Shown in pieces: positions 1 through 11,114 of a stretch of DNA of 46,481 bases. Made by a program: the position numbers and the translations under genes. The stretch lies in the NCBI GenBank assembly GCA_012031345.1, contig JAAUTS010000006.1, positions 1-46,481 on the forward strand. The letters run 5' to 3'. The notes beneath the pieces are model-generated. The model had not been told where the DNA came from. It did no database searches and saw only the letters and a list, made by a program, of their open reading frames with translations. The stretch is from Blastochloris sp. (GTDB taxonomy: Bacteria; Verrucomicrobiota; Verrucomicrobiia; Methylacidiphilales; JAAUTS01). Position 1 is the first letter of the stretch. The number at the start of each line of letters is the position of its first letter.

Positions 1-1
1 T

Positions 2-97
2 GCCCGACAGGTCAAAAGCGTCATGAACAAAACGGTCGCAGACCCGGCCATCATTCGCGGGCTCTTCCATCAACCCGAATGCCGCTATGCTGCCTGA
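2..97 (+). CDS. Possible 3' end of a gene running in from the left edge
   Basis: Reading from base 2 there is an open frame of 31 codons ending in TGA at 95-97, with the C-terminal peptide ARQVKSVMNKTVADPAIIRG and 11 more residues. The opposite strand here is closed in all frames just beyond base 100, so this could be the tail of a plus-strand gene converging on the truncated methyltransferase. The stretch is too short to assign a family, and the frame could be open by chance. Only the sequence left of the window can decide. Confidence 0.25.
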   Translation, partial: ARQVKSVMNKTVADPAIIRGLFHQPECRYAA

Positions 98-99
98 TA

Positions 100-441
100 T
101 CAATTATTTAATTGCGGGGTCTGTAAATAGCCGTAGCTGCCACCAAGTTCCAGCCATCGGAACCTCCCCTTGGGTAAGTAGCCTTCTATCTTACGCAGGT
201 AATCCAGCACTAAAAGTTGATTCTTGGCCTTCGTGATTCGACCCTTGGTATAATCCCCGGGTTTGGAAAGTTCTTGGTCCCCTGGCCGGTTGACCGCCCA
301 GGTTAACTCACATGCAGAGCAGCGATCATACTCCAGACCACGTGTCCATGGCTGCATCCGGGCGCCGCAGGAAGGACATGAGCTCCCCTTTTCATCTTCT
401 GCTTTTGGTTGGAATGGCATCTTGAAATCGGCTGACGGCAC
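100..441 (-). pseudogene. Truncated zinc-ribbon SAM methyltransferase remnant
   Basis: The 113-residue frame has a zinc ribbon near the N-terminus (CPSC, then CSAC about 20 residues later). It ends just after a class I methyltransferase motif I, WLELGGSYGYL. Proteins of this build normally continue for another 150-200 residues carrying the rest of the Rossmann fold, so the catalytic domain is almost wholly missing. After motif I the minus strand meets TGA, TAA and TAA in the three frames within about 30 bases, so a single-base indel cannot restore it. The start could be GTG at 441 or ATG at 420; neither has a well-placed Shine-Dalgarno. It lies upstream of nothing visible on its strand and just downstream of another methyltransferase, suggesting a sugar or glycan modification cluster. 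Function lost, by inference. Confidence 0.5.
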
Positions 442-452
442 TTGTTGAATTC

Positions 453-479
453 AGGTCTCCTAAGGCTGGAGGGAGACCT
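453..479. repeat. Hairpin between two methyltransferase genes
   Basis: AGGTCTCC (453-460) and GGAGACCT (472-479) are perfect 8-base inverted arms around an 11-base loop. The hairpin lies between the stop of the 489-1166 gene and the start of the remnant. It lacks a T-run on either side, so it is not a standard intrinsic terminator; it may be an RNA processing or stability element. Confidence 0.35.
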
Positions 480-488
480 TGTTCATAC

Positions 489-1166
489 TCAGGGCTTTCT
501 CACCACGAGCAGAAATTGTTTGCCGAAGATTCTCCACAAAAAAGGAAACATAAGATAAAGGCGTACAAAAATAAGCGGATACTGTGGACCTCCCACCATG
601 GTATAAGGCAGGAAAGAACGTTCTGTTCGGACTTCATGAAAACCTTTGCTACGCAACAACTCGGCCAGGGATTTTTCAGTCAAGACCAGTTGGTGATCCC
701 AAAAGTCCCAATATTCACCGTGCAAACGATTCATGTTCGGGCCCAAGGCAATGAGCAGACCTCCAGGCTTTAATGCTCTTTTGATGTGATTCAAGGTATC
801 CACCAAATCCTCTTTCCGGGGCAGGTGTTCAAAAAAATTACTCGTGAAAACCAGGTCCAGACTTCCTTCCTCCAGACCCCAGTCTTCCGTCGATCTTTTT
901 TGAATCCAACGTATGCCAGCTTGCAACCGCGACGAGGTGCCGGGGTTCAGATCTAGTGCCCACTTTTCTCCGGCTCGGACATTATTGATGAACTCTCCGT
1001 AACCACAGCCCAAATCAAGAATCCGACCCTGCTCCGGGACGTAGGCCTGAAAAAAATGGGGGATCAACACCTGCCACACCCGATTACGATAGGCATGGGT
1101 GGAAGCGAAGCGTTGGTCATAGAGCACTTCGAGGGACTGTTCATCAAACGTTTCGGTTGTTTTCAT
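489..1166 (-). CDS. Class I SAM-dependent methyltransferase
   Basis: A methyltransferase of the type 11/UbiE-like fold. Motif I is RILDLGCGYGEF, the acidic end of strand beta2 is WALDLNPG, and motif IV-like FTSNFFEHLPRKED and RALKPGGLLIALGPN follow in the usual order. The C-terminal 30 residues (YPLIFVRLYLMFPFLWRIFG) are strongly hydrophobic and may bind the membrane, which would fit a lipid or glycan acceptor. I chose the ATG at 1166 (MKTTETFDE) because AGGTGA lies 10 bases upstream; a longer frame to 1217 has no such support. The product is 225 residues. Its neighbours, a zinc-ribbon methyltransferase remnant and the Kdo transferase gene, suggest envelope polysaccharide or lipid modification. 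Substrate unknown. Confidence 0.85.
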   Translation of the reverse strand: MKTTETFDEQSLEVLYDQRFASTHAYRNRVWQVLIPHFFQAYVPEQGRILDLGCGYGEFINNVRAGEKWALDLNPGTSSRLQAGIRWIQKRSTEDWGLEEGSLDLVFTSNFFEHLPRKEDLVDTLNHIKRALKPGGLLIALGPNMNRLHGEYWDFWDHQLVLTEKSLAELLRSKGFHEVRTERSFLPYTMVGGPQYPLIFVRLYLMFPFLWRIFGKQFLLVVRKP

Positions 1167-1339
1167 ATTTGAACTATCACCTATTAATATTACCACGTGT
1201 TCCTTGCTTTCGACCACAACTTACCTCACGGATAGCTTAGCTCGATGCAACAATACACATGATCCCCCATTCTCTTTAAACCTAACACCTCTTCGTGACC
1301 TCTTACCCCTCTCGCAACCCGCAACCTATAAGCCGCAAC

Positions 1340-2656
1340 TTAACTCCCCCTCAGATCCGACCTGCCCAGAAACGCGGCCACGCGCCTGGCCATCTCCGCA
1401 CCCACTCCCAATTCCGATTGAAAACGTTCCTGCGCTTTTTGTCCCAACAAACGTTGCTGTTCCGGCGAGGCCAAAAGCTCCTGCAGGGCCTTCTCCAAAG
1501 CCTTCTCATCCGCAACCCGAACCAAAGCTCCTGCGGCAAGATAGTCCTCCACCAAATTTCGGAAATTTTCCACCCTGGGTCCCGTCACGATGGGAACACC
1601 CACCCGGGCCGCTTCCAAAAAGTTTTGCCCCCCCTTTCCTTTGGGCGAAACCAGCGTCTTGCCCATGAAAACCACCGTGGCCAACTCATACAGAGATCTT
1701 AGTTCCCCCGTGGTGTTCAGCACCACAATCTCCGCCTCAAGCTCCGGCTTTGTTCTCAGCACAGCACTGCGTTGACCTTTCCGGGCCAGTTCCAGAACCT
1801 CCGCGGCCCTCTCGGCGTGACGCGGCACCAGAACCAGCTTCAAACCGGGTCGCGTTTGCCTGAGCCGATCATAAACCCTCAATAATATCTCCTCCTCACC
1901 CCCATGGGTGCTGCCCGCCAGCAACACCTCCTCATCACCCTTCCAGCCCATGTCCCGCCGGAATCCCTCGGCCACTCCATGATCCGCCTTGGCCAGATCC
2001 GCCACATCGGTTTTCATGCTGCCCATGGCAAAGAGCGCATGAACCGGAAAGCCCGCCTGGGCGAAGCGTTCCCGATCACGCTCACTCTGCAAGCCTACGA
2101 AACTCAGCCGGGACAACAGGGACGACAAAGCCCCACGCCATTGACAGAACCGTTTCCAGGACCGGTCGGATAGCCGCGCATTCACAATCCACACCGGCAC
2201 CCCACGACGTTCCGCCTCCCAGAGTTGATTGGGCCAAAGCTCCTGCTCCATCAACAAAATCAAACAGGGTCGTATGACCTTGAAAGCAGCACGAACACAA
2301 GGCAACAAGTCCGAGGGAGAATACAACACCACCGTATGCGCGTCCCGCAGTTCGCGATCCCCCAGAACCCGGGCCGTCGATGTCGTGCAGGTGATGACCA
2401 CATCCTGCTCCGGTCGCAACCGCCTCAGCTCCCGCACCAGAACCCGGGCCAACATCATCTCCCCCACACTCACCGCATGAATCCAGACGGGCCGCTGCAA
2501 CAAACCCAGCGCGGATCGGACTTCCCGGGAATAACAGGCAAAACGTTCTGTGAATCCAGGCCAAAAACGGCCCCGCTTCCACATCCGCAACGCGAACCAT
2601 GGCCAGCACACAACAAAGGCCATCGTAAATGCGACGTTATAAAACAACCTGAACAT
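1340..2656 (-). CDS. waaA: 3-deoxy-D-manno-octulosonic acid (Kdo) transferase
   Basis: Transfers Kdo from CMP-Kdo to the lipid A precursor at the inner face of the cytoplasmic membrane, an essential step of LPS core synthesis (family GT30). The 438-residue length is normal. Visible marks are an N-terminal membrane anchor (residues 5-25), the conserved IHAVSVGE with the catalytic Glu68, ITCTTSTA, LLMEQELWPN, VNARLSDRSW and the C-terminal nucleotide-binding part with LLAGSTHGGEEE and KGGQNFLEAARVGVPIVTGP. The start MFRLFYNVAF places the anchor at the extreme N-terminus, as expected. It lies about 90 bases downstream of pbpC on the same strand and may be cotranscribed. Presence of this gene shows the organism makes Kdo-containing LPS. 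Confidence 0.94.
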   Translation of the reverse strand: MFRLFYNVAFTMAFVVCWPWFALRMWKRGRFWPGFTERFACYSREVRSALGLLQRPVWIHAVSVGEMMLARVLVRELRRLRPEQDVVITCTTSTARVLGDRELRDAHTVVLYSPSDLLPCVRAAFKVIRPCLILLMEQELWPNQLWEAERRGVPVWIVNARLSDRSWKRFCQWRGALSSLLSRLSFVGLQSERDRERFAQAGFPVHALFAMGSMKTDVADLAKADHGVAEGFRRDMGWKGDEEVLLAGSTHGGEEEILLRVYDRLRQTRPGLKLVLVPRHAERAAEVLELARKGQRSAVLRTKPELEAEIVVLNTTGELRSLYELATVVFMGKTLVSPKGKGGQNFLEAARVGVPIVTGPRVENFRNLVEDYLAAGALVRVADEKALEKALQELLASPEQQRLLGQKAQERFQSELGVGAEMARRVAAFLGRSDLRGS

Positions 2657-2744
2657 CCGGCGGAAAACCTAACCACGAATGACCTGCCTGCCCATCATTA
2701 AATCGGAGCCCGCCATCCCATCTCCCCAAGCGCATCAAGACCTC

Positions 2745-5105
2745 TCAGGGAGCGCTCACCACCTTGATTTCCTCCGCCACACTGCGACCGGAATCATCCA
2801 CTGCCATCAACCAATAAGTCCCCGGTTCCGGCTCCCAGGTCAGGACCTCCCCGTTCTGACTCTCTCCCAGCAATCGTGCATCGGCGAACCAGCGCAGGCG
2901 TCCCGAGCCGTTGGCCCGCAGAGCTATTTGTCTCCGCTCCACTTCGCACCCTAGGGCATACTCAACTCCTGCCTTGGGCGAAAGAATCACCGGGGCCGCC
3001 TCCGACCCGGCAACGTGGCCCCTCAAATCCTCTTGGGCATATTCCGGCACCGCGCGTCGTGGAATCCCTGCCTGCCGGAAAAGGTCCTGCACATCGCGGG
3101 GCCAGACTTCCATCACTTCCGCCTTGGAAGTTCCTTCCGGTCCCGGTTCACGCAGACGCCGTCCGGTTTTTTTGTCTGTCCAGACCAACTGATGAACACG
3201 ACATGATTCCGTCGGTGAAACACCCGGCACGAAATATCCTTTCATCGTTTGCGGACAATGTTTCCCCAGCAGCGCGCCGGAGACGGCACAGAGATCCACC
3301 GTGGTCAAGTTCAGTCCCTCACGCTTCTCCCAGGCCGCCGTGGATGGAGCGGACGTTTGTGTCCGCACCGCATCGATAATTTGGAACAGAAGCGGAGCGG
3401 CTGTCCTTCGCCCCACCAGTGCCGCATTGCTCTGCCCGTCGAAGTTACCAACCCAGACCACCAGCACATAGGAATCAAAAACCGCCACGGACCAAGCATC
3501 GCGATATGACCAGGAGGTTCCGGTCTTCCAAGCCACCGAAGCTCCTCCACCCGACAATCCCTCCGAGCGGACCCGACCAGGCCGCGGACTTTGCTTCAAC
3601 ATGTCCAACACCAAAAAGGCGGATTCCGCCTGCATGACACGTTGCCCGACATCCGCCATAGGCTCCGGCCCCCTCATGAGGCTGCGAAGCTCCCGATAAA
3701 TTCCACCGTTCCCCAGCACCCCATACAATTGAGCCAACTCCACCATACTCAACTCCGCACTGCCCAGAGCCAGGGTCAGACCATAGTGACTCTCCTCCTT
3801 CAATCCTTTCACTCCGGCCAGTTGCAGCCAGGCATGGAAGCTGGTTTTTTTCAACTCCGCCGCGAGCGAAACCGCTGGCACGTTGCGGCTTTGTTGCAGA
3901 GCGGCTGAGGCAGAAAGGGGACCGACGTAGTCGCGATCATAATTCTCCGGATTATAGCCTGCGAAGCTGATGGGGGCATCCTTGAGCAGACTGTGCGGAT
4001 GAATTAAACTTTGATCCATGGCCAGCCCGTAAAGCAAGGGCTTCAAGGTGGACCCCGGCGAACGACGCATGGTCACTCCATTGACCTGACCTTGGATGGA
4101 GTCATCAAAAAAATTCGCCGAACCAACCGCGGCCCTCACCTCCATGCCCCGCAAATCGACCAACAGTGCCGCTGCGTTACGGATGCCCTGATCTTTTCGT
4201 CCCTGCACAAACCTCTGCAACTGCCGCTCACAAAGTTGTTGCAGCGTTAAATCCAGGGTGCTTCGGATTTGTGCAGGAGGGTTCTCCCCCATACGTATTC
4301 TCTGCCAATCGACAAAGTGCGGGGCGAGAAAAGGCAAATTCCGCGGCGTGCTTACTTGGAGTGCCATGGCCAGCGCATTCTCCTGCCCGGCGTCTTCCGG
4401 GTGTTCGCGCACCCAGCGCTGAAACAACTTTTCCCGCGCCTGCCGCAATTCCAGGTTCCCCGCCGCCCCACCAGGTTCATCCGCATGTCGCGGCGTGCGT
4501 TGCACAGGACTTTGAGGAATGACGGCCAAGGTCATGACCTCCGCAAGGTTCAGGGATTGAGGCTCTTTTCCATAATAAACCAGACTGGCCGCGCCAATGC
4601 CCTCGATGTTCCGTCCATAAGAAGCTTGGTTCAAATAGGCCTCGAGAATCTCCTCCTTCGAGTGGTGCCAGTCCAAGTGCAGAGCATGAAGAATTTGTTG
4701 TAGCTTACCGGAGAAACTTCGCGTCTTGAGTCCAAGACTGATGCGGGCCAGTTGCATGGTGATGGTTGAAGCCCCGAAACGGTTTGGATTGCCCGAGCAC
4801 TCATTCAACAAGGCTTTGACCAAGGCCACCGGATTCACGCCGGGGTGATACCAAAAGTAACGATCCTCATGCAAAAGCGTGGCCTCAATCAGTTCCGGGG
4901 AAATATTGTCCAAAGGAACCTGCACACGGTAAATGCCATCCCGCGCCAAAGTAAGCCGCAGCAGGCGGCCCTCCCGATCCATGTAGGCCTGGGAAAAGGC
5001 AAGGTTCTCCCCTAAATCAGGCTTGGGCCAAAGAGCCAGAACCATGCAGCCACCACCCAGGCCCAGGATCAGCAGGGCGGCCAGTCGAATCAGAATTCTT
5101 CTCAT
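2745..5105 (-). CDS. pbpC: Penicillin-binding protein 1C
   Basis: A bifunctional class A penicillin-binding protein of the PBP1C branch, 786 residues, near the E. coli length of 770. After an N-terminal membrane anchor (residues 5-25) comes the glycosyltransferase domain with catalytic Glu80 in LLHEDRYFWYHPGVNP and the GASTITMQLAR motif. The transpeptidase domain has the SxxK motif at Ser352-Thr-Leu-Lys355, an SRN motif near residue 404 and KTGTS starting at Lys527. The C-terminal roughly 90 residues match the BiPBP_C domain typical of PBP1C (ILSPKAGVEYAL, then LRWFADARLLG). The start overlaps the end of the alpha-2-macroglobulin gene by 4 bases (ATGA), so the pair is translationally coupled. 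This pairing is widespread in Gram-negative bacteria and is thought to link wall repair to trapping of attacking proteases. Confidence 0.95.
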   Translation of the reverse strand: MRRILIRLAALLILGLGGGCMVLALWPKPDLGENLAFSQAYMDREGRLLRLTLARDGIYRVQVPLDNISPELIEATLLHEDRYFWYHPGVNPVALVKALLNECSGNPNRFGASTITMQLARISLGLKTRSFSGKLQQILHALHLDWHHSKEEILEAYLNQASYGRNIEGIGAASLVYYGKEPQSLNLAEVMTLAVIPQSPVQRTPRHADEPGGAAGNLELRQAREKLFQRWVREHPEDAGQENALAMALQVSTPRNLPFLAPHFVDWQRIRMGENPPAQIRSTLDLTLQQLCERQLQRFVQGRKDQGIRNAAALLVDLRGMEVRAAVGSANFFDDSIQGQVNGVTMRRSPGSTLKPLLYGLAMDQSLIHPHSLLKDAPISFAGYNPENYDRDYVGPLSASAALQQSRNVPAVSLAAELKKTSFHAWLQLAGVKGLKEESHYGLTLALGSAELSMVELAQLYGVLGNGGIYRELRSLMRGPEPMADVGQRVMQAESAFLVLDMLKQSPRPGRVRSEGLSGGGASVAWKTGTSWSYRDAWSVAVFDSYVLVVWVGNFDGQSNAALVGRRTAAPLLFQIIDAVRTQTSAPSTAAWEKREGLNLTTVDLCAVSGALLGKHCPQTMKGYFVPGVSPTESCRVHQLVWTDKKTGRRLREPGPEGTSKAEVMEVWPRDVQDLFRQAGIPRRAVPEYAQEDLRGHVAGSEAAPVILSPKAGVEYALGCEVERRQIALRANGSGRLRWFADARLLGESQNGEVLTWEPEPGTYWLMAVDDSGRSVAEEIKVVSAP

Positions 5106-8100
5106 TCCAAGACCTTAAACCTACCTGCCACGCCACGGGCCTGATTTTCCCGACGATACATCGATTCCGCCTGAATCGGGGGAACCAAATACTCCCCGCG
5201 ATTGGTGGCGCGGATGCGATAACTGAATTCCCGGACCTCCGGCTCCAGCGAGGCGTAGATCACCACACGATCCTCACGGATATCGACATGATCCGGCTGG
5301 AGTAGTTTGGTTTTTTGCAAATCCCTTCCCTCACCGTTTTCCTCACCCTCCGCAGCTTCTTCAGACTGCTGCTGCGCGGACCGGATCGACTCCGTCACCA
5401 CCTCAAAGCCTCCCGGCAACAAATCCACCAGAGCCACATTGTCCACGTAGTCGCGGTTCAGGCAGCGAGCCCGCACTCTGACCTCCAACTCCTCTCCAAG
5501 CGTCGCGCTCTCCACCCGTTTGCCCGCACGGTTGCGATACTCCCGCAGAATTTCCAAACCGTTTTGAACCGACTTCGTTGGCAGTTCACGATCAAAGCCC
5601 CTCTCCATCACCTGATAAAAAACCCGTTGGGCCCCCTTGGCCTCCATGAGCAGAGACCGGGCTTCCAGGGAAAAGGTTCCGCGTTGGATCAAACCCGGAC
5701 TCAAACTCAGCGGCCTCCAAACCTTGTCCACCACTCGCTCACTCAGCGTGAAGGAACCCGGCTGACTCTCCCCTTGGGCCGCAGCGTAGGAACGTAAACC
5801 CAGCACGGCATAAGCCGCCGAGTGGGTGTTGAACTCCCCACGGGTCAGGGGTTCCACGATTTTCAACAAATCTTCCGCACTGATTTTTTTCAAACGCTCG
5901 GGAAAATGCCGGGCCAACAGATCCAGATACTGAGCGTCCCGGCCCAAGGTTGAGTAAAAGTCGTCATAAGGATCTTTGCCTACTTGTTTCAAGTTGAAAC
6001 CATCCATCAACCTGTCCGCCTCCCGCCGGTTCTGCAACAGCGCATAACTCGCCGCACAATACAGGGCGCTCAGATCATTTTTCCATTCTTTGCTATAATG
6101 TTGATCCAGTTCGGTTCTCAAACGATTAAGATCATTCGTCGTGATCCGTTGATTGCGCGTCAGCAGATAGATGGCATAGGCCTGTATCCGGGCCTCACCC
6201 AGATTACCCGGAGTTTCCCTGGCCATTTGTTCCAAGTGCCCCCAACCACGCTGCACCATGGCTTCCGGTGTCTCATAACCGCGCTCGCTCATTTCCGTCA
6301 ACAGATGCATGGCATACACCGAAGGGAAATCGAATTGCAGCTCCCGTTCCGTCCGCCAAAGACCAAAGGCACCCTGGTCATTCTGACGCCCTTGCAAGAC
6401 GGTCATCACCTTGGCCAAAGCTTTGACCCGCTCATCCCGGCCCATGCCCTCCGCGCCCTCGTCATCTAAGAGCAGCGTCGGAAAAGCCCGGCTCGTGAGT
6501 TGCTCCGAACATAGATGGGGGTAATCCTCCAAATACAATTTCAGGCCACGCATGAATCCAGTCGGTAAAAGGGAGAGGCTCAGTTCCGCCTGGCGATGTT
6601 CAGGATAGAAGACGCCTTCCACGGGCAATTCCAATTTTGATTTTTCAAACCAACCACTGCGAAGTCGCGTTTGATAAGCCGAGGCCGGACGCACACTCAG
6701 ACTGTTACGGATACGGCTTTCCTCATTACCTGAGCCTGCGATGAAAACCAGATCCGCATTACCCAGGGTCTGGCCCGCCTTGAATGAATAAGTCAGAACC
6801 GATTCCCTGCCTTCCGCCACCACCACCTTTTGAGTGGCTTCACCTAACAACTCAAGTCCTCCGGCCACCATCAGTCCCAGCTCGACCTGGGTATCGGGGC
6901 CGCTGCCCTCCAACATATTGGCCACGGCGACAGAAACTTCAAAATGGTCGCCCGGCGCCACAAAGGTCGGCACATTGGGTTGAATGACGAAGGGAGATCT
7001 CAGCACGGATTCCCTCTGGGCCGAACCGCCCGAGCTTTCACTCACCGCCACGGCCATGACACGAAGGGTTCCGTTGAAATAATCCGGCACCTGATAGAGC
7101 AGCGTTTGTTCTTCCTGGCCGGCGTCAATAATTCCCGACCAATAAACCACGGGTTGTTCCCGCTTGCGTTTGAACGGATTCAGATTGGCCGCAAGCAGAT
7201 CTTCATCACCATCCCCTCCCGCCGCAGCCAGGGATTTCAACACGGAGTATTCGGGCAGAATCATGTCCACCATTTGACTGGTGCTGACCTGTAAGGCCCG
7301 TTTTTTTAGAAAATGATCTAGGGGCTGTGGCAACGCATAGCGGGCCACTTGGAGAATACCCTCATCCACCGCATAAACCACGATCTTGGCCGGACGATCC
7401 GTTTTGAAGCGGATGGGAAACTCGCGCCCTGGCCGTGCCTTCTCCGGCGTGCTCAACTCAATCTGCACCGTCCGTTTGCTGCGATTGATCTTGAAGGGCA
7501 GAACCGTCGTGCTGAGCGGGCTGCTGTAAATTTCCTTGGAATCCAAGGCCCGCACCATGGTCACCGTCAAATAAGCGTTCCCTTCCAATCCTTCCGGCAA
7601 GGTGATGTTTTGTGTGCTGGCCGTGCCCTTGCTCCGGAACCAGGAGCTGGCCACCACCTTTTCCCGTTCAATCGTGATCAAGCCGGTCCCGGCATAAGGC
7701 GCGGTCAAGGCCACCTCGATTTTTTCTCCCGGCGCATACTCCTCCTTGGAAAGCTGCGCCTTCAGCTCCGCGTTGCGCTCCAGAGAACGGGTCAGATTCG
7801 CTTCCCCTACCACGCTGAAAGCTACTTGGGACACCGTCTCCTCGGAGCCCGTCCGGGCATCCCGTAAACGCACCATGTAATCTCCAGGCTGTTCCGTGGG
7901 CAGCACCCAGCGTGTGCCTCCGGTGGCGATGGAAAAGTCCTCCCGCCGCAACTCAACTTCCTTCAAAACGGATTGATACGCCAGGTTGCCATTGCTTTGT
8001 TTGGTGAGAACCGAGACATAACGCAGTTCGTGCAAGGTGAGGATGAGTCCTTCCCTGGCCACACTCTGCAAATCCGGCTGCACGGCCAGAAATTCCAACT

Positions 8101-10986
8101 CATGCCGACTCTTCAACCGCAGGTAACTCAAATCCCCATCCGGCTTGGTGCCGATGAGATAATCCCGCGCTGAAACCAAAGTGTTTCCCCCCTCCTGCCA
8201 CCGAGCGGCCACCCTCAGCTTCAAAGCCACGCACCAAATAATTTAGAGCATAAACCCCCTGCCCAAATCGTTCCAAATCCAAAGCCAGCACAGCCGCGCC
8301 TTGCGGGTCGGTTTGAGTTTCCTTCAAGGACTCCTGCACCACCCGGCGGGCCTGGCTCGCCTTCCAATCAGGATCGTGAAAAGAAAAATCAGGATAACGG
8401 GGGAAAGAAAAAACCGCAGGTCTCAGGGTCAGTTCCGTCTGAATTTTTCTTCCCACTGCCGCCGCCCCATACAAATTGGCCAAGCGGACCTCCACCTGCA
8501 ATTCCCTCGGTTGAATCCAGCCTTCCTTCGACTCCCGGTTCAACTCCGCCTGGATTTTCATCCGATCCGGTAGAAATTCCTCCACCTTGACTTGCCCATT
8601 ACCTAACCAACGTTCCGTCCGGTTTTTTCCCACCAGATAGATCCCAATATCATACTCACCAGTGGTCGCCGTCTCCGCCAGAGCTGCCTTCGCATCGACA
8701 AAACCTTCCTGATTCAAGGTCAACTTTTCCTCATGCACCACCTGTCCTCGCGGATTGGTCATCCGCAACTCCAAAGGCAATCCCTTGAGCGAAGCCGTCC
8801 AGTCATAGGATTTGACAATCACCCCCAGATTCAATTGATCCCCAGGCCGATAAATCCCCCGGTCACTGAACACATAGGCGGTCAGATTTTTTTCATCGCC
8901 CGCCACCGTGCCTCCCACATCGAAGCGGGAAAGATTCAAGCGACGATCCGCCCGCTCATAAGGCAGGAAGGAAAGATCCGCCCCCTTTTCACCACAAAAG
9001 CCACGGGTGCCCTCTCCCGTTTCAGGTCAAGCACTCTGGGCAGCGAGGCCCGCCCCTCCCCATTGGTCGTGGCCTTCGCCACCTCAGTTCCGTTTTTACC
9101 TAATATGGCAACCTCGGCTCCCACCACGGGTTGACCCGATTTGATCGATTGCACAAAAACCTCCTGAGTTCCATCCGCATTACCTTTGACGATAATTCCC
9201 AGGTCAGTGATGAGGATGAATCGACGATCCTGCGGGATGACTCTGTTTTGATCCTCCCAGCGGCTTTGATTGACCTGATAATCCGGTCCCGGCTGAGCCA
9301 GACGTTCGGGGCTGCCCAGATTGTTCCCTTGCTCGCTAACCTCCAAAAAGAACAATCCCCTGGCCTCATCCTGACCTGCCAGCAATTGATTAAAATCCAA
9401 AGCGGTGTAGTTGGCTTGCGCGGCATCTTGCCCCTCCAAACTCAAGCTCTGGTAGCTGGAACGACTCAGGTTATCTTCACCAAAACTGCTGTTCCTGAAA
9501 TAGGGATTTTGGAAATTCCCCTCCGTCTGACTGACCAGATGATTGATCTGATCCGGGTGAATCCGACCCAGCCGACACTCCACCCGACTCACCCCGCGAC
9601 TTTGCAGGGAGAGAGTGCGGTCACCCCCCAGTGCCAGCACCGATCCCTCATGCATGATGCGCAACTCACGCGGATACTCGGGCACTGGCAAAACATTGGC
9701 ATAAGCCTTGGGCATGATGAATCCACCCAGACCGGACAGATCTTTTTCCACGCTCAAATAAATCGAGCGTCCGGGTGGAAGCTTCAGCTTGACCGCATGA
9801 AGTTGGGAAAAATCCGCCTCGGAAGGCTGAACACGAAACTTAATTTTCTCCGAATCCCGCAGCACGTCCTCACTAATATCGGCCGGACTTTCCCAACGAA
9901 AATTTCTGGAAATCACCGCTCCTTCCTCCCCGTCCGTTCTGCTCTGCTTTTTATCTCTCGGTAAAAGGTAAAGAGTCATTTTTTTCTCCAACTCCTCCGC
10001 CTTGACTCCCACAGCCAACTGAAGACTCAGCGTTTGTTCAGGATCGCCCAGTTCATTACGGAGAATTTGTAAGGCTGTGCCTTCCACCCGCAGAAAACTC
10101 TGCAAATCCGGCAGGGTCACATTCTGTGCCAGCTCCGCCTCCAGCCCCTCACCCCGGACAGCCCGCAACTTCCGGGAGAGACGCAGTGAGGCAAAGGACG
10201 CTTTTGTGGCAGGTTCACCGCAGCCGACCTGAAGTGAGCCTTGCGCCCAAATTCCACCATCTCCACCTGGAAACGCGGCTCCCCGCTCTTCCTGATCAAT
10301 AATTGATCCAACTCCGGTCCCTTCAACTCCAACGCCTTTTCCAAAGAAGACGGATCCACCGCGTGGCTGAACGAAAAGGTCGCCGTAATTTTCCTTTCCG
10401 CTGGGTCCAGGGGGTTGACGTAAAACTGCAAAGCCTCCAGGGAAGCCGTCAGCGGGCGGGTAACAAAGCTCAACTCCCGCGCCTCCAACCTGACATCAGG
10501 ACCAAACAAACGCTGCTCCAGTTTGACCCGAAATTTTGTGCCCGCCGGCCAGTCTTCCTTTGGATAAAAAACCAGACGCCGATCCCCTTCCCAGGTCCAG
10601 GCCCCCTTCATCTCCGGTTCCATCCGGATGCCCGCTGTCACCGGCTTGTCCAACTGCTCCAAATCCGCTACCGATCCGCTGAAATCGATGCTCAAGGGTT
10701 GGGGAATCAAACCAGCCTCCCCCAACTCTGCCAGGGCTGGCGCGCTGACTTCCGCCCGCATCCGATCCTCCGGGGAACTCTGTGGAATCAAGCGCCAACC
10801 CTGCGTGATCCCCAGCAAAAGCAGCACCGCACCCAACACCCACGCGGCGGAACTTCGAGGATTTTTCTGAAACTCTGCCAGAATCGACGCCAACCAAGCA
10901 GGCGGCACCCAATTCCATTCACCCACCACACCCCGCAACACCCGACCCAAAGAAAAAAGAGAGAGCTTATGTTCATACCCGATCAT
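5102..10986 (-). CDS. yfhM: Bacterial alpha-2-macroglobulin (YfhM type), with three apparent frameshifts
   Basis: A giant periplasmic protease-trapping protein. Corrected for three one-base shifts it is about 1961 residues. A single membrane anchor near the N-terminus (AAWVLGAVLLLLGITQGW) tethers it. The thioester motif Cys-Ser-Glu-Gln is encoded at 6500-6511 (HLCSEQLTSRAFP), so the covalent trap is intact; upstream are the MG-domain repeats with SDRGIYRPGDQLN, and the C-terminal domain follows. The frame breaks at 10202-10205 (a missing A), 8981-8985 (a missing G) and 8187-8192 (an extra G), all homopolymers, and protein similarity runs straight across each. Start: ATG at 10986 gives a short cytoplasmic tail before the anchor; a GTG at 11019 with GGGGAG upstream is an alternative. 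It overlaps pbpC by 4 bases. The symbol follows the E. coli homologue. Confidence 0.9.
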
Positions 10987-11114
10987 CGCAAAGCCATGTG
11001 ACGATCTTACAACAAAACCCACTTTATCTCCCCATAACCCTCTTTTTTGCGAGCAGGACCGGAGGCACGGGCGGAGGTGCCAGATAGCACTAATCCTAGG
11101 AGTGTCCACGCCTG

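Noticed and set aside
453-479. Intrinsic terminator after the 489-1166 methyltransferase gene
   Set aside because: The hairpin is good but no T-run follows it on either strand, so it was listed only as an inverted repeat.
1295-1702. Several long plus-strand frames inside waaA and similar frames opposite other genes
   Set aside because: They are the reverse-strand shadows of well-supported genes, Pro/Arg-rich with no family pattern.
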